Part shown: positions 1 through 6,328 of the stretch, in pieces
Layout of the letters: every line of letters starts with the position of its first letter
Numbering within the stretch: the first letter of the stretch is position 1
Assembly (NCBI GenBank): GCA_001438005.1
Contig: LIBO01000059.1
Span: 1 to 6,525, forward strand
Direction: 5' to 3'
Length of the DNA: 6,525 bases
Origin: Verrucomicrobia subdivision 6 bacterium BACL9 MAG-120507-bin52
Lineage (GTDB): Bacteria; Verrucomicrobiota; Verrucomicrobiia; Methylacidiphilales; Verrucolacustridaceae
The notes under the pieces: generated by a model
Told to the model about the DNA's origin: nothing
The model's database searches: none
What the model saw: the letters and a program-made list of their open reading frames with translations, nothing else
Translations under genes and position numbers: made by a program

Positions 1-335
1 GGAGGAGCCGACTCCTCCGCCGCCGGCGCGTCATCCATTAAATTGGGATCTGGACTAGACTCCTCCTGAACCATCTCCTCCTCCGGCGGGGCCAGGGGTG
101 TCTGGACCGTCTCGCTGGGCAAACTCTCCGCCGAAAATGGAATTCCCCCGACCCGTCCCTTGAAAAGAGTTACTCCACCAAAACCAATTAAGAGAAGGAC
201 ATGCACCGCGAATGAAAAAAGTAAGACGATCACAATCGTCTTTTTGAAAAAAGCCTTCCAATCCGTTTTTACTCCCAATCGGGCACTCCCACTCTTCCGA
301 CTCGGATTCACTGGCGGATAAACAGGCGCACTCAC
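1..335 (-). CDS. Membrane-anchored protein, TonB-like N-terminus, partial
   Basis: An open frame enters from the left edge; only about the first 111 residues are visible and the C-terminus lies outside. GTG at 335 is the only usual start codon after an in-frame TAA at 345-347; no clear Shine-Dalgarno precedes it. A GTG at codon 9 is a possible alternative. The protein shows a short basic cytoplasmic tail (residues 1-32, ending WKAFFKK), one strongly hydrophobic helix (about 33-57, TIVIVLLFSFAVHVLLLIGF), then a segment rich in Pro and Glu (about 71-111, including APPEEEMVQEE). The positive-inside pattern predicts N-in/C-out topology. A short basic tail, one helix containing VHVLLL, then a Pro/Glu-rich linker resembles TonB-type energy transducers and related PVC-group anchored proteins, but no C-terminal domain is available to confirm this. 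It follows the DUF4230-type gene after 18 bases, so the two are probably co-transcribed. Family assignment is tentative; the reading frame itself is well supported. Confidence 0.6.
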   Translation of the reverse strand, partial: MSAPVYPPVNPSRKSGSARLGVKTDWKAFFKKTIVIVLLFSFAVHVLLLIGFGGVTLFKGRVGGIPFSAESLPSETVQTPLAPPEEEMVQEESSPDPNLMDDAPAAEESAP

Positions 336-353
336 GATGTGTAATTATGCCGA

Positions 354-998
354 CTACGGTTTTAGGTAGTCCAGTTGCAATCGAATCTTCTTCGCCCGAG
401 CCAAATCAACCAATCGGCCTCCCGCCAACTCCCTCGCCTCCTCTAATAGTGGCCCCCGCTCCCCTTGCCTCTTTGCCTCCCCCGCCAAAGCCGCCAGGGC
501 TTTCGATCGATCCTCATCGGTCACTTTATTCCACCACCCATCCTCGTCCCGATACGACACCTCCCCCATGGGGGTCACCGCCAGAATTTCGGGCGCGGGC
601 AGATGGGCTGTCGCTTGCCCCCTCCCTGGTCCCAACTCAACCCAAAACGATTTCCCCAAATCAAAGCCCGCTTTCACCTCATACGTTTGGGTCAGTCGAA
701 TGACCTTCCGACTCCCTAACCACCGATGCTCCCAATCATACCCCACCTCGATCTTCTTGGCCGCGACGATCACCTCCGTTCGGGCCGAGGTCTGACCCCA
801 AACCACTTTCGTTCCCTCCCGAATCTCTGGCCGAACATGTAACAAATCCACAAAGACCTCCGCCACTCCCTCCCTCACCCCAGTCACCGTCCGAGCCGCA
901 ATCTTCCCGGGCAGGTCCAAACATCCCTTCACCGCGAAACCCAAACAAATCACAATCCCCAAAAAGAAAGCCGCCGGCCCCCAACCTCCTCCTTTCAA
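354..998 (-). CDS. DUF4230-type single-pass membrane protein
   Basis: A 214-residue protein with one N-terminal hydrophobic helix (about residues 9-24, AAFFLGIVICLGFAVK) and a soluble domain (about 45-214). The domain has features I associate with the DUF4230 family: a VFVDLLHVRPEIR segment (48-60), a beta-rich middle with Trp-rich WEHRWLGSRKV (89-99), KAGFDL (109-114), LPAPEILAV (133-141), DEDGWWNKVT (151-160), and a charged C-terminal helix with EEARELAGGRL (186-196). No enzymatic residues are recognised and the molecular function of the family is unknown to me. The domain would lie outside the cytoplasm or at the membrane surface. The TTG at 998 directly follows, in the same frame, the ilvD stop codon (TAA 999-1001). 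A GAGGGG twelve bases upstream inside ilvD could be its ribosome binding site. An unusually perfect AAAGGAGGAGG sits at codons 2-5, so the exact start is not settled; downstream TTG (codon 13) and GTG (codon 16) lie inside the helix. Confidence 0.85.
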   Translation of the reverse strand: MKGGGWGPAAFFLGIVICLGFAVKGCLDLPGKIAARTVTGVREGVAEVFVDLLHVRPEIREGTKVVWGQTSARTEVIVAAKKIEVGYDWEHRWLGSRKVIRLTQTYEVKAGFDLGKSFWVELGPGRGQATAHLPAPEILAVTPMGEVSYRDEDGWWNKVTDEDRSKALAALAGEAKRQGERGPLLEEARELAGGRLVDLARAKKIRLQLDYLKP

Positions 999-2705
999 TT
1001 AAAGACGCAGCCCCTCGTCCGTCACCGCCCCATGCGAGGCATCCGCCACCAAATGAGCAAACTTAGCCAGCACCCCCTTGGTATACTTCGGCTTCGGTTT
1101 TTTCCACGCCCTGGCCCTTTTTTTCATCTCCACCCCAGAAATGTCCAACTGGATTTTTCGGCTTTTCGCATCAATCACAATCCGATCCCCACTCCTCACC
1201 AACGCCAACGGCCCCCCGTCATACGCCTCAGGGGTAATGTGCCCCACCACAAAACCGTGTGTCCCCCCGGAAAATCTTCCGTCCGTAATTAAGGCCACCT
1301 CTTGTCCCAACCCCTGTCCCATAATCGCACTGGTCGGAGCCAACATCTCCCTCATCCCCGGCCCACCCCTCGGCCCCTCATACCGGATTACCACCACATC
1401 CCCTTTTTTAATTTTTCCCGCCAGAATCGCCTTCATCGCCTCCTCCTCCGCCCCGTACACTTTTGCCCGGCCCGCAAACTTCTCCCCCTCCTTCCCGCTG
1501 ATTTTGGCCACCGCTCCTCCCGGGGCCAAGTTCCCTCTCAAAATCACCAGATGCCCCGTCTTCTTGATCGGATTCGAAAACGGCCGCACCACCTCCTGCC
1601 CCGCCGGATAATCCCCGACAAATTTCAGATTCTCCGCCACGGTCTTGCCCGTCACCGTCAGACAATCCCCATGCAACATTCCCCGATCCAGCAGCCGCTT
1701 CATCAATGGCACCAATCCCCCGATCTTGACCAACTCCGCCATGACATACTTCCCGCTCGGTTTTAAATCCGCCAAGACCGGCACCCGCTGCCCGATCCTC
1801 TGGATATCCTCAATTTCCAATTTCACTCCGGCCGCCTGCGCAATCGCCAAAAAGTGCAGCACCGCGTTGGTCGATCCACCTAACGCCGTAATCACCACAA
1901 TCGCATTCTCCATCGCTTTTCTCGTCAAAATATCCCGCGGACAAATTCCCCGCCGCGCCAACTCCATCGCCGCTTTCCCCGCCTCCCTGGCATCCAACTT
2001 TTTATTGGGCGAGACCGCCGCCATCGCCGAACTGTTCGGCAGGCTCAATCCCATCGCCTCAATCGCGCAGGCCATCGTATTGGCCGTGTACATTCCCCCG
2101 CAGGAACCCGGCCCGGGAATCGCACACCTTTCAATCTCCCCCAACTGGGCCTCCGTGATCGCCCCCCTCGCCCTTTGCCCCACCGCCTCGAACACACTGA
2201 CAATATCCAACTCCTTTTTCCCCAAACACCCCGGCAAAATCGTTCCCCCATAAACGAACACCGCCGGCCGATTCAACCGCAACATGGCCATAACACACCC
2301 CGGCATATTTTTGTCACACCCTCCCAACGTCACCAAGGCGTCAAACCCCTCACACCCCACCACTGTCTCAATCGAATCCGCAATCACCTCCCGCGAGACA
2401 AGCGAATACTTCATTCCCTCCGTTCCCATCGAAATCCCGTCCGAAATTGTAATCGTATTGAAAATCAGCGCCTTGCCCCCCGCCTCATCCGCCCCCGCCG
2501 CCGCCTCCCGAGCCAACTCATCAATATGCGAATTGCACGGGGTCACCTGACTCCAAGTCGAGGCAATCCCAACCTGCGGTTTCTGAAAGTCCTCCTCTTG
2601 AAATCCAACCGCATGCAACATCGCCCGACTCGGCGCCCTCTCCATCCCATCCACCAAGGGCCCTGACCAGCGCCTCACCTTCAGAGCAGATTTTTTCGAC
2701 TTCAT
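999..2705 (-). CDS. ilvD: Dihydroxy-acid dehydratase
   Basis: IlvD removes water from 2,3-dihydroxy-3-methylbutanoate and 2,3-dihydroxy-3-methylpentanoate to give the 2-oxo acid precursors of valine/leucine and isoleucine; it is a cytoplasmic Fe-S enzyme. From the ATG at 2705 the protein has 568 residues, a full family length. Visible motifs: VTPCNSHI with Cys57, LGGCDKNMPGC with Cys130 and Lys132 (cluster ligand and carbamylated, Mg-binding lysine in the family), GPGSCGGMYTANTM with Cys202, and TDGRFSGGTHGFVVGHITPE with the expected catalytic Ser479. The three cysteines fit a dehydratase of this superfamily, probably the [2Fe-2S] type. The natural GAVTD-type end is present, so the gene is intact. 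ISDGISMGTEGMKYSLVSRE and the PCN motif favour IlvD over the related 6-phosphogluconate dehydratase Edd. A GTG at 2726, in frame, would add seven residues (MWQNSPI); I prefer the ATG since KSKKSALKVRRWSGPL resembles a normal N-terminus, but neither start has a convincing ribosome binding site. It sits downstream of the thioesterase and directly upstream of the DUF4230-type gene. Confidence 0.97.
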   Translation of the reverse strand: MKSKKSALKVRRWSGPLVDGMERAPSRAMLHAVGFQEEDFQKPQVGIASTWSQVTPCNSHIDELAREAAAGADEAGGKALIFNTITISDGISMGTEGMKYSLVSREVIADSIETVVGCEGFDALVTLGGCDKNMPGCVMAMLRLNRPAVFVYGGTILPGCLGKKELDIVSVFEAVGQRARGAITEAQLGEIERCAIPGPGSCGGMYTANTMACAIEAMGLSLPNSSAMAAVSPNKKLDAREAGKAAMELARRGICPRDILTRKAMENAIVVITALGGSTNAVLHFLAIAQAAGVKLEIEDIQRIGQRVPVLADLKPSGKYVMAELVKIGGLVPLMKRLLDRGMLHGDCLTVTGKTVAENLKFVGDYPAGQEVVRPFSNPIKKTGHLVILRGNLAPGGAVAKISGKEGEKFAGRAKVYGAEEEAMKAILAGKIKKGDVVVIRYEGPRGGPGMREMLAPTSAIMGQGLGQEVALITDGRFSGGTHGFVVGHITPEAYDGGPLALVRSGDRIVIDAKSRKIQLDISGVEMKKRARAWKKPKPKYTKGVLAKFAHLVADASHGAVTDEGLRL

Positions 2706-2758
2706 GATCGGGCTATTCTGCCACACCCCACCCCTGCCTCAAGTCTACTCGCCACCCC
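2706..2758 (-). promoter_or_regulatory. Weak candidate internal promoter before ilvD
   Basis: This is the widest gap in the leftward unit, 53 bases between the thioesterase stop and the ilvD ATG. On the minus strand it contains TTGAGG (plus-strand 2738-2743), then 16 bases, then CAGAAT (2716-2721). Each hexamer matches the sigma-70 consensus at four of six positions. Transcription would start only a few bases before the ATG, giving an almost leaderless message. Short gaps like this are also common within operons, so this is a possibility only. Confidence 0.2.
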
Positions 2759-3169
2759 TCAATCCGCGCCGTGCTGCTTCACCCAATCCTCCCGTAACCC
2801 CCTCGCTTTTCCCGTCTTTAAGTTCACCGCGACCAGCTCCTGCTGGGCCCGACAAAACAGCTGCCCCTCCACCCCTCTCACCTCCGACTCCACCATAAAA
2901 CGCACCTTCCCCACCTCCCCCAACCGCGAAATCACCCGCACCCGCTCCCCCAAACGCACCGGCTTCAGGTACTCCACCTCCGTTTTCGTCAGCACGGGAC
3001 ACCCATACTCCCCCGCCACCATCTCCCTCATGCCCCAGCCTAACTGTTCCGCTAAATCCGTCCGCACCGCCTCGATCCACCGCAGATACGTTAAATTATG
3101 CGCAACCCCCCCCGCATCCGTATCAAAAAAATAAACCGTAAACTCCCTCTCCGCTTCCGCTCGCTTCAC
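2759..3169 (-). CDS. YbgC/4HBT-type acyl-CoA thioesterase
   Basis: A 136-residue hotdog-fold protein, the usual length for single-domain acyl-CoA thioesterases of the YbgC / 4-hydroxybenzoyl-CoA thioesterase family, which hydrolyse acyl-CoA (or aroyl-CoA) thioesters in the cytoplasm. The N-terminal signature VYFFDTDAGGVAHNLTYLRW (12-31) holds the expected catalytic aspartate (Asp18, by alignment with Asp17 of the Pseudomonas 4HBT enzyme), followed by a helix with WIEAVRTDLAEQLG and beta strands (VEYLKPVRLGERVRVISRL, FMVESEVRG, AQQELVAVN). The frame stays open upstream to 3343, but that part only shadows ppk2 in another frame; homology begins just after GTG at 3169, whose GTGA overlaps the ppk2 stop and implies translational coupling. 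AGGAG lies 11 bases upstream inside ppk2. Physiological substrate cannot be read from the sequence: short acyl-CoA, dihydroxynaphthoyl-CoA and a Tol-Pal-linked YbgC role are all possible, though no tol genes are present here. A run of eight G residues encodes part of the catalytic loop. Confidence 0.88.
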   Translation of the reverse strand: MKRAEAEREFTVYFFDTDAGGVAHNLTYLRWIEAVRTDLAEQLGWGMREMVAGEYGCPVLTKTEVEYLKPVRLGERVRVISRLGEVGKVRFMVESEVRGVEGQLFCRAQQELVAVNLKTGKARGLREDWVKQHGAD

Positions 3170-3891
3170 AACTCCCCAAACTCCTGCTCCATCCGCTTGA
3201 CCACCAGCTTCATCACCTTGATCCGCGCATACCACTTGTAGTTGCCCTCGATCAGATTCCACGCGGCCGAACGCGAGCTCGTCCGCGTAAACATCTCCTC
3301 CGCCGCCAAAATATGCTCGTTCCACTTCCTCCGGTTTCGCCAATCCTCCTCACTGATCTTCCAATGCTTGTACGGATCCGCCGCCCGCCGCTCGAACCGG
3401 CGCAACTGCTCCGACTTCGTTATATGCACGAAAAACTTCATCAAAATGGCCCCTCCATCCACCAGCGTCCTCTCAAAATCCATAATCTCGCGATACCCTC
3501 TCCTCCACTCCTCCTTTTGCGCAAAACCCTCCACCCGCTCCACCAAGACCCGCCCATACCAGCTTCGATCAAAAATTGCGGTGTGACCCACCACCGGCAA
3601 CTTGTTCCAAAATCTCCACAAATAGTGGTGCGCCTTCTCCTCCTCCGTCGGCTTCACCACCGACCACACCCGGACCAACCGTGGATCCAATCGCTCCGTC
3701 ATCCTTTTGATCACCCCACCCTTGCCCGCGGCATCCGGTCCCTCAAAAACCAAAATCAAACTCTTGGCACTCTCCTGCAGCAACCTCTGCGCATGCAGCA
3801 GCTTCAACTGCAACCCCCGTAACTTCTCCCGATACTCCGATTTTTCCTGAATCTGCTTGTCCAGATCGAGGTGATCGAGCCGAGTCTTCAT
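3166..3891 (-). CDS. ppk2: Polyphosphate kinase 2 family protein
   Basis: A 241-residue single-domain PPK2 kinase, which transfers phosphate between inorganic polyphosphate and a nucleoside mono- or diphosphate in the cytoplasm. Features seen: a basic, partly helical N-terminal segment (about 1-43); Walker A EGPDAAGKGG (50-59) with Lys57; PTEEEKAHHYLWRFW (81-95); Walker B FDRSWYGRVLVERVEGF (107-123) with Asp108; and an Arg-rich lid region ending in PYKHWKISEEDWRNR (about 165-187). The C-terminal segment WNLIEGNYKWYARIKVMK (211-228) is typical of the family. The Glu-Glu-Glu-Lys-Ala-His-His stretch recalls polyphosphate:AMP phosphotransferase-like members more than classic class I NDP kinases, but I cannot fix the subclass or substrate. 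The ATG at 3891 is preceded immediately by AAAGGGG, with GTAGG further upstream. It is the first gene of the leftward unit, divergent from pgl, and overlaps the thioesterase start by four bases. Confidence 0.95.
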   Translation of the reverse strand: MKTRLDHLDLDKQIQEKSEYREKLRGLQLKLLHAQRLLQESAKSLILVFEGPDAAGKGGVIKRMTERLDPRLVRVWSVVKPTEEEKAHHYLWRFWNKLPVVGHTAIFDRSWYGRVLVERVEGFAQKEEWRRGYREIMDFERTLVDGGAILMKFFVHITKSEQLRRFERRAADPYKHWKISEEDWRNRRKWNEHILAAEEMFTRTSSRSAAWNLIEGNYKWYARIKVMKLVVKRMEQEFGEL

Positions 3892-3983
3892 CCCCTTTGC
3901 CTACCCATTTTTAGAAAAACTGCCAGCCTCAACCCAAGAATTGCTCATCGCTTTTGCCTAAAATTTTGGCACGATTTTACCTT
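3892..3983. promoter_or_regulatory. Divergent intergenic region between ppk2 and pgl
   Basis: These 92 bases separate two oppositely oriented transcription units and so should hold both promoters. They are visibly more AT-rich than the flanking genes. On the minus strand TTGGGT (plus-strand 3932-3937) and TAAAAA (3908-3913) are 18 bases apart, a plausible sigma-70-like promoter that would start transcription about ten bases before the ppk2 ATG. On the plus strand I found no pair of hexamers with good spacing; TTGCTC (3941-3946) and TAAAAT (3959-3964) are only 12 bases apart. A near-palindrome lies at 3955-3971. Confidence 0.5.
3955..3971. repeat. Near-palindrome TGCC-T-AAAATTTT-GGCA
   Basis: A 17-base imperfect inverted repeat, TGCCTAAAATTTTGGCA, with arms TGCC/GGCA and AAAA/TTTT interrupted by a single extra T on the left. 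It lies 12 bases before the preferred pgl ATG (3984) and overlaps the alternative TTG start. Its position in the divergent region makes it a candidate operator for a dimeric regulator, but no regulator gene is present here and AT-rich palindromes of this size can arise by chance. Confidence 0.35.
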
Positions 3984-4664
3984 ATGCTTTGCCACGAATT
4001 CACCGAACCGACCCGGTGGCTCGACGCGATGGTGGTCGGATGGGAGGCCCTGGGTGGACCCGCCCTCCAAGCCCGTGGCACTTTTCACGTTTCCCTCTGT
4101 GGGGGCTCCACTCCCAAAGCCCTCTACCAGCGCCTCGCCACCCTGAAATGGCCTTGGTCCGCCACTCGCCTCTACCTCGGGGATGAGCGCTGGGTCACCC
4201 CCGACCACAAAGACAGTAACTACAAAATGATCCAAGAAGCTTTCCACGGCACCGGAGTCCATATCGAGCGCGTCCATTCTGAAATCGGCACGGCCGAGAT
4301 CGGGGCCCGCGCCTACGAAAAGCAGATTCGCAATGACCTAGGCGATCCACCCCGCTTCGATCTCATCCTTCTCGGAATCGGAGACGACGGCCACACCTCC
4401 TCCCTTTTTCCCAACACGGCCGCTCTCCAAGAAGAAAAACTCCTCATCGCCCCGAACTTCGTTCCCAAGCTGGGCGTTTGGCGAGTTACCTCCACCTACA
4501 CTCTCCTCCGCTACGCCCGCGCCATCTGGTTCGTCACCCGTGGCCCCGCCAAAGAACCCTACATCCGCTCTCTCGCCCAAGACGACCCCAAGGCCACCTT
4601 TCCCGCGGCCAAGGTTCGTAGTGACCGCGGAACAGTCGAAATATATCATTGTACCCAGCCATGA
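3984..4664 (+). CDS. pgl: 6-phosphogluconolactonase (DevB/SOL type)
   Basis: Hydrolyses 6-phosphogluconolactone to 6-phosphogluconate, second step of the oxidative pentose phosphate pathway, in the cytoplasm. From the ATG at 3984 the protein has 226 residues, a normal family length. Motifs: FHVSLCGGSTPKALYQRLA (34-52), the phosphate-binding GGSTP; LYLGDERWVTPDHKDSNY (63-80) with GDER; FDLILLGIGDDGHTSSLFP (125-143), the GxGxDGHTASLFP signature; VWRVTSTYTLLRYARAIWF (165-183). Homology to other family members begins around HEFTEP, just after this ATG, so it is preferred over TTG at 3954, which would add ten residues. No Shine-Dalgarno is visible before either start. The stop overlaps the zwf start as ATGA, so translation of the next pathway enzyme is probably coupled. 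The gene is intact and codon use is strongly C-ending. Confidence 0.96.
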   Translation: MLCHEFTEPTRWLDAMVVGWEALGGPALQARGTFHVSLCGGSTPKALYQRLATLKWPWSATRLYLGDERWVTPDHKDSNYKMIQEAFHGTGVHIERVHSEIGTAEIGARAYEKQIRNDLGDPPRFDLILLGIGDDGHTSSLFPNTAALQEEKLLIAPNFVPKLGVWRVTSTYTLLRYARAIWFVTRGPAKEPYIRSLAQDDPKATFPAAKVRSDRGTVEIYHCTQP

Positions 4665-6190
4665 GCCCCGCCTCCTCCCCATCCCTTCTTCCAGCGGACA
4701 AAAACTCGGCGGGTCCGACCCCAAAACCCGATCGGGTCCTCCCCCCGTTCGTCATGGTCATCTTTGGGGCCAGCGGAGACCTCACCACCCGCAAACTCGT
4801 CCCCGCTCTTTTTGGCCTGCAACACGAGGGGGCTCTCCCGGCCGACTACTCCATCATCGGCTTCGCTCGTCGTCCCAAAACCAATGATGATTTCAGAAAG
4901 GAAATGAAAGAAGGCCTCGACAAATTTTCCCGCCTTCGCCCCATTCCCACCGAGGAGTGGAAAAACTTCACCCCCAAACTCTCCTACCATGCCGGGAATT
5001 TCGACGACCCCAAAGCCTACGCCGAACTAAAAAAAACCTTGGATGAACTGGCCAAAAACCGTGGCCTCACCCAACACATCTTTTACCTGGCGACCGCTCC
5101 CGACTACTTTGCCACCGTCGTGCAACAGCTGGCCCAAGCCGGCCTCGTTCGTCCCGGCCTCCCTGCCCGGGTCGTCGTCGAAAAACCGTTTGGGCACGAC
5201 CTCGCCTCCGCCCAAAAACTTGTCGGCGATCTGCAATCCTGCCTCGACGAGTCCAACCTCTTCCGCATCGATCACTACCTCGGCAAAGAAACCGTCCAAA
5301 ATCTTCTCTACTTCCGCTTTGCCAACTCCATCTATGAACCCATTTGGAACAGCAACTTGATCGACAACGTGCAAATCACCGTGGCCGAGCAGGAAGGGGT
5401 CGGCACCCGGGGCGCCTTTTATGACGAAGTCGGTGCGATGCGGGACATGGTGCAAAACCATATGATGCAGCTTCTCTCCATCACCGCCATGGAACCCCCC
5501 GCCAACCTCACCTCGCAATCGATTCACGATGAAAAAGTAAAAGTTCTTCGCTCGATCACCACGCCCAAGCTCGAGACCATTCCCACCAGCACGATCCGCG
5601 CCCAATACGAAGGCTACCGCCAAAGCGACCGTGTGAATCCGAACTCCTCCACCGAAACCTACGCCGCGCTCAAAGTTCAAATTGATAACTGGCGCTGGTC
5701 GGGCGTCCCCTTCTACCTTCGCACGGGCAAAGCCCTCGCCACCCGCGCCTCGGAAATCGTCATCGTGTTTCGGCGCCCCCCCGCCGCCCTCTTCCGGGCC
5801 GAGTTCGGAAACCTTCTCCGACGTAACGCCATGCATATCCGTCTGCAGCCCGACGAGGGTGTTCACCTCCGCTTCAATGCTAAGCGCCCTGGTCGCAACA
5901 CCGTCCAACCCGTCGATATGGAGTTCTGCTACGCCAGCGAATTCGGCTCTTACTCGCCCGAAGCTTACGAACGACTCCTCGGGGATGCCATTTTTGGGGA
6001 CTCCACCCTTTTTACCCGCGACGATGAAGTAATCGAAGCTTGGAGAATCGTCGATGCCGTTCGCCAAGGCTGGGACAAATCTCCCATGTCTCTTTACCGG
6101 ACCGGATCATGGGGCCCGCTCGAAGCCGATCAGATGCTCAAGGCCGACGGCAATCACTGGGTCGACCTCGACGCGCGGCCCAAAGTTTGA
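4661..6190 (+). CDS. zwf: Glucose-6-phosphate 1-dehydrogenase
   Basis: Oxidises glucose 6-phosphate to 6-phosphogluconolactone with reduction of NADP+, the entry step of the oxidative pentose phosphate (or Entner-Doudoroff) route. It has 509 residues, full family length. An N-terminal Pro/Ser-rich stretch (1-29) precedes the Rossmann domain. Motifs: VIFGASGDLTTRKLVPALFG (33-52), dinucleotide binding; VVVEKPFGHDL (171-181); FRIDHYLGKETVQN (201-214), the substrate-binding signature with His205 and Lys209; DEVGAMRDMVQNHMMQLL (255-272) with His267 at the position of the catalytic histidine; WRWSGVPFYLRTGK (344-357); a normal C-terminal region with GDSTLFTRDDEVIEAWRIVD (446-465). The ATG at 4661 overlaps the pgl stop; a TTG at 4649 in the same frame would add four residues and is less likely. 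No Shine-Dalgarno is visible, consistent with coupling to pgl. Product and substrate of pgl and zwf are consecutive, so they form a functional pair. Confidence 0.98.
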   Translation: MSPASSPSLLPADKNSAGPTPKPDRVLPPFVMVIFGASGDLTTRKLVPALFGLQHEGALPADYSIIGFARRPKTNDDFRKEMKEGLDKFSRLRPIPTEEWKNFTPKLSYHAGNFDDPKAYAELKKTLDELAKNRGLTQHIFYLATAPDYFATVVQQLAQAGLVRPGLPARVVVEKPFGHDLASAQKLVGDLQSCLDESNLFRIDHYLGKETVQNLLYFRFANSIYEPIWNSNLIDNVQITVAEQEGVGTRGAFYDEVGAMRDMVQNHMMQLLSITAMEPPANLTSQSIHDEKVKVLRSITTPKLETIPTSTIRAQYEGYRQSDRVNPNSSTETYAALKVQIDNWRWSGVPFYLRTGKALATRASEIVIVFRRPPAALFRAEFGNLLRRNAMHIRLQPDEGVHLRFNAKRPGRNTVQPVDMEFCYASEFGSYSPEAYERLLGDAIFGDSTLFTRDDEVIEAWRIVDAVRQGWDKSPMSLYRTGSWGPLEADQMLKADGNHWVDLDARPKV

Positions 6191-6328
6191 TCACCCCTTT
6201 GCCTCCACTCCAACCAAACCGCCTCTCACCTCTCCAGCTTCAGGATTTCAGCGAAGCACTTCCCGATTTTTCATCCAAAATTCTAAATCTTTTCCCAAGC
6301 TTCTCCCCTTTTCTCGTAAGCTAAATCC
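6191..6328 (+). other. Intergenic region after zwf
   Basis: These 138 bases, pyrimidine-rich at first and AT-richer after about 6260, separate zwf from the next gene. They hold a weak potential hairpin (GCTTC 6237-6241 with GAAGC 6253-6257, 11-base loop) whose nearest T-run (6267-6271) is nine bases away, and a second small inverted repeat (AGCTT near 6298 with AAGCT near 6318). Neither is a convincing terminator. No clear promoter or ribosome binding site precedes the ATG at 6329. Short overlapping open frames here only extend antisense or alternative frames of zwf. Confidence 0.4.

Noticed and set aside
55..261. 68-residue minus-strand open frame near the left edge
   Set aside because: A different frame (with GTG at 335) gives a basic tail, a coherent hydrophobic helix and runs through to the edge; this one has an odd Gly-rich composition.
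347..795. Plus-strand open frames opposite the DUF4230-type gene
   Set aside because: Low-complexity Pro/Ser translations with no domain; the minus-strand frame has family motifs and a membrane helix.
1078..2253. Plus-strand open frames of 154-202 residues opposite ilvD
   Set aside because: Pro/Ser/Ile-rich translations with no recognisable domain, lying wholly within an intact ilvD; caused by the strand bias.
999..2705. IlvD as a 6-phosphogluconate dehydratase (Edd) linked to zwf/pgl
   Set aside because: PCNSHI, GGCDKNMPG and the overall length fit dihydroxy-acid dehydratase; Edd has a different N-terminal half, and the gene is on the opposite strand from zwf.
3170..3343. 58-residue N-terminal extension of the thioesterase frame
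   Set aside because: This part is an alternative frame of the ppk2 3' end; thioesterase homology begins just after GTG at 3169.
5027..6067. 346-residue open frame antisense to zwf
   Set aside because: It mirrors zwf codons on the other strand; the C-rich coding strand leaves few antisense stops. Composition (Gly, Glu, Val, Asp rich) is typical of a shadow and zwf is unmistakable.
6237..6271. Possible rho-independent terminator after zwf
   Set aside because: Only a five-base stem with an 11-base loop, and the T-run is nine bases from the stem.
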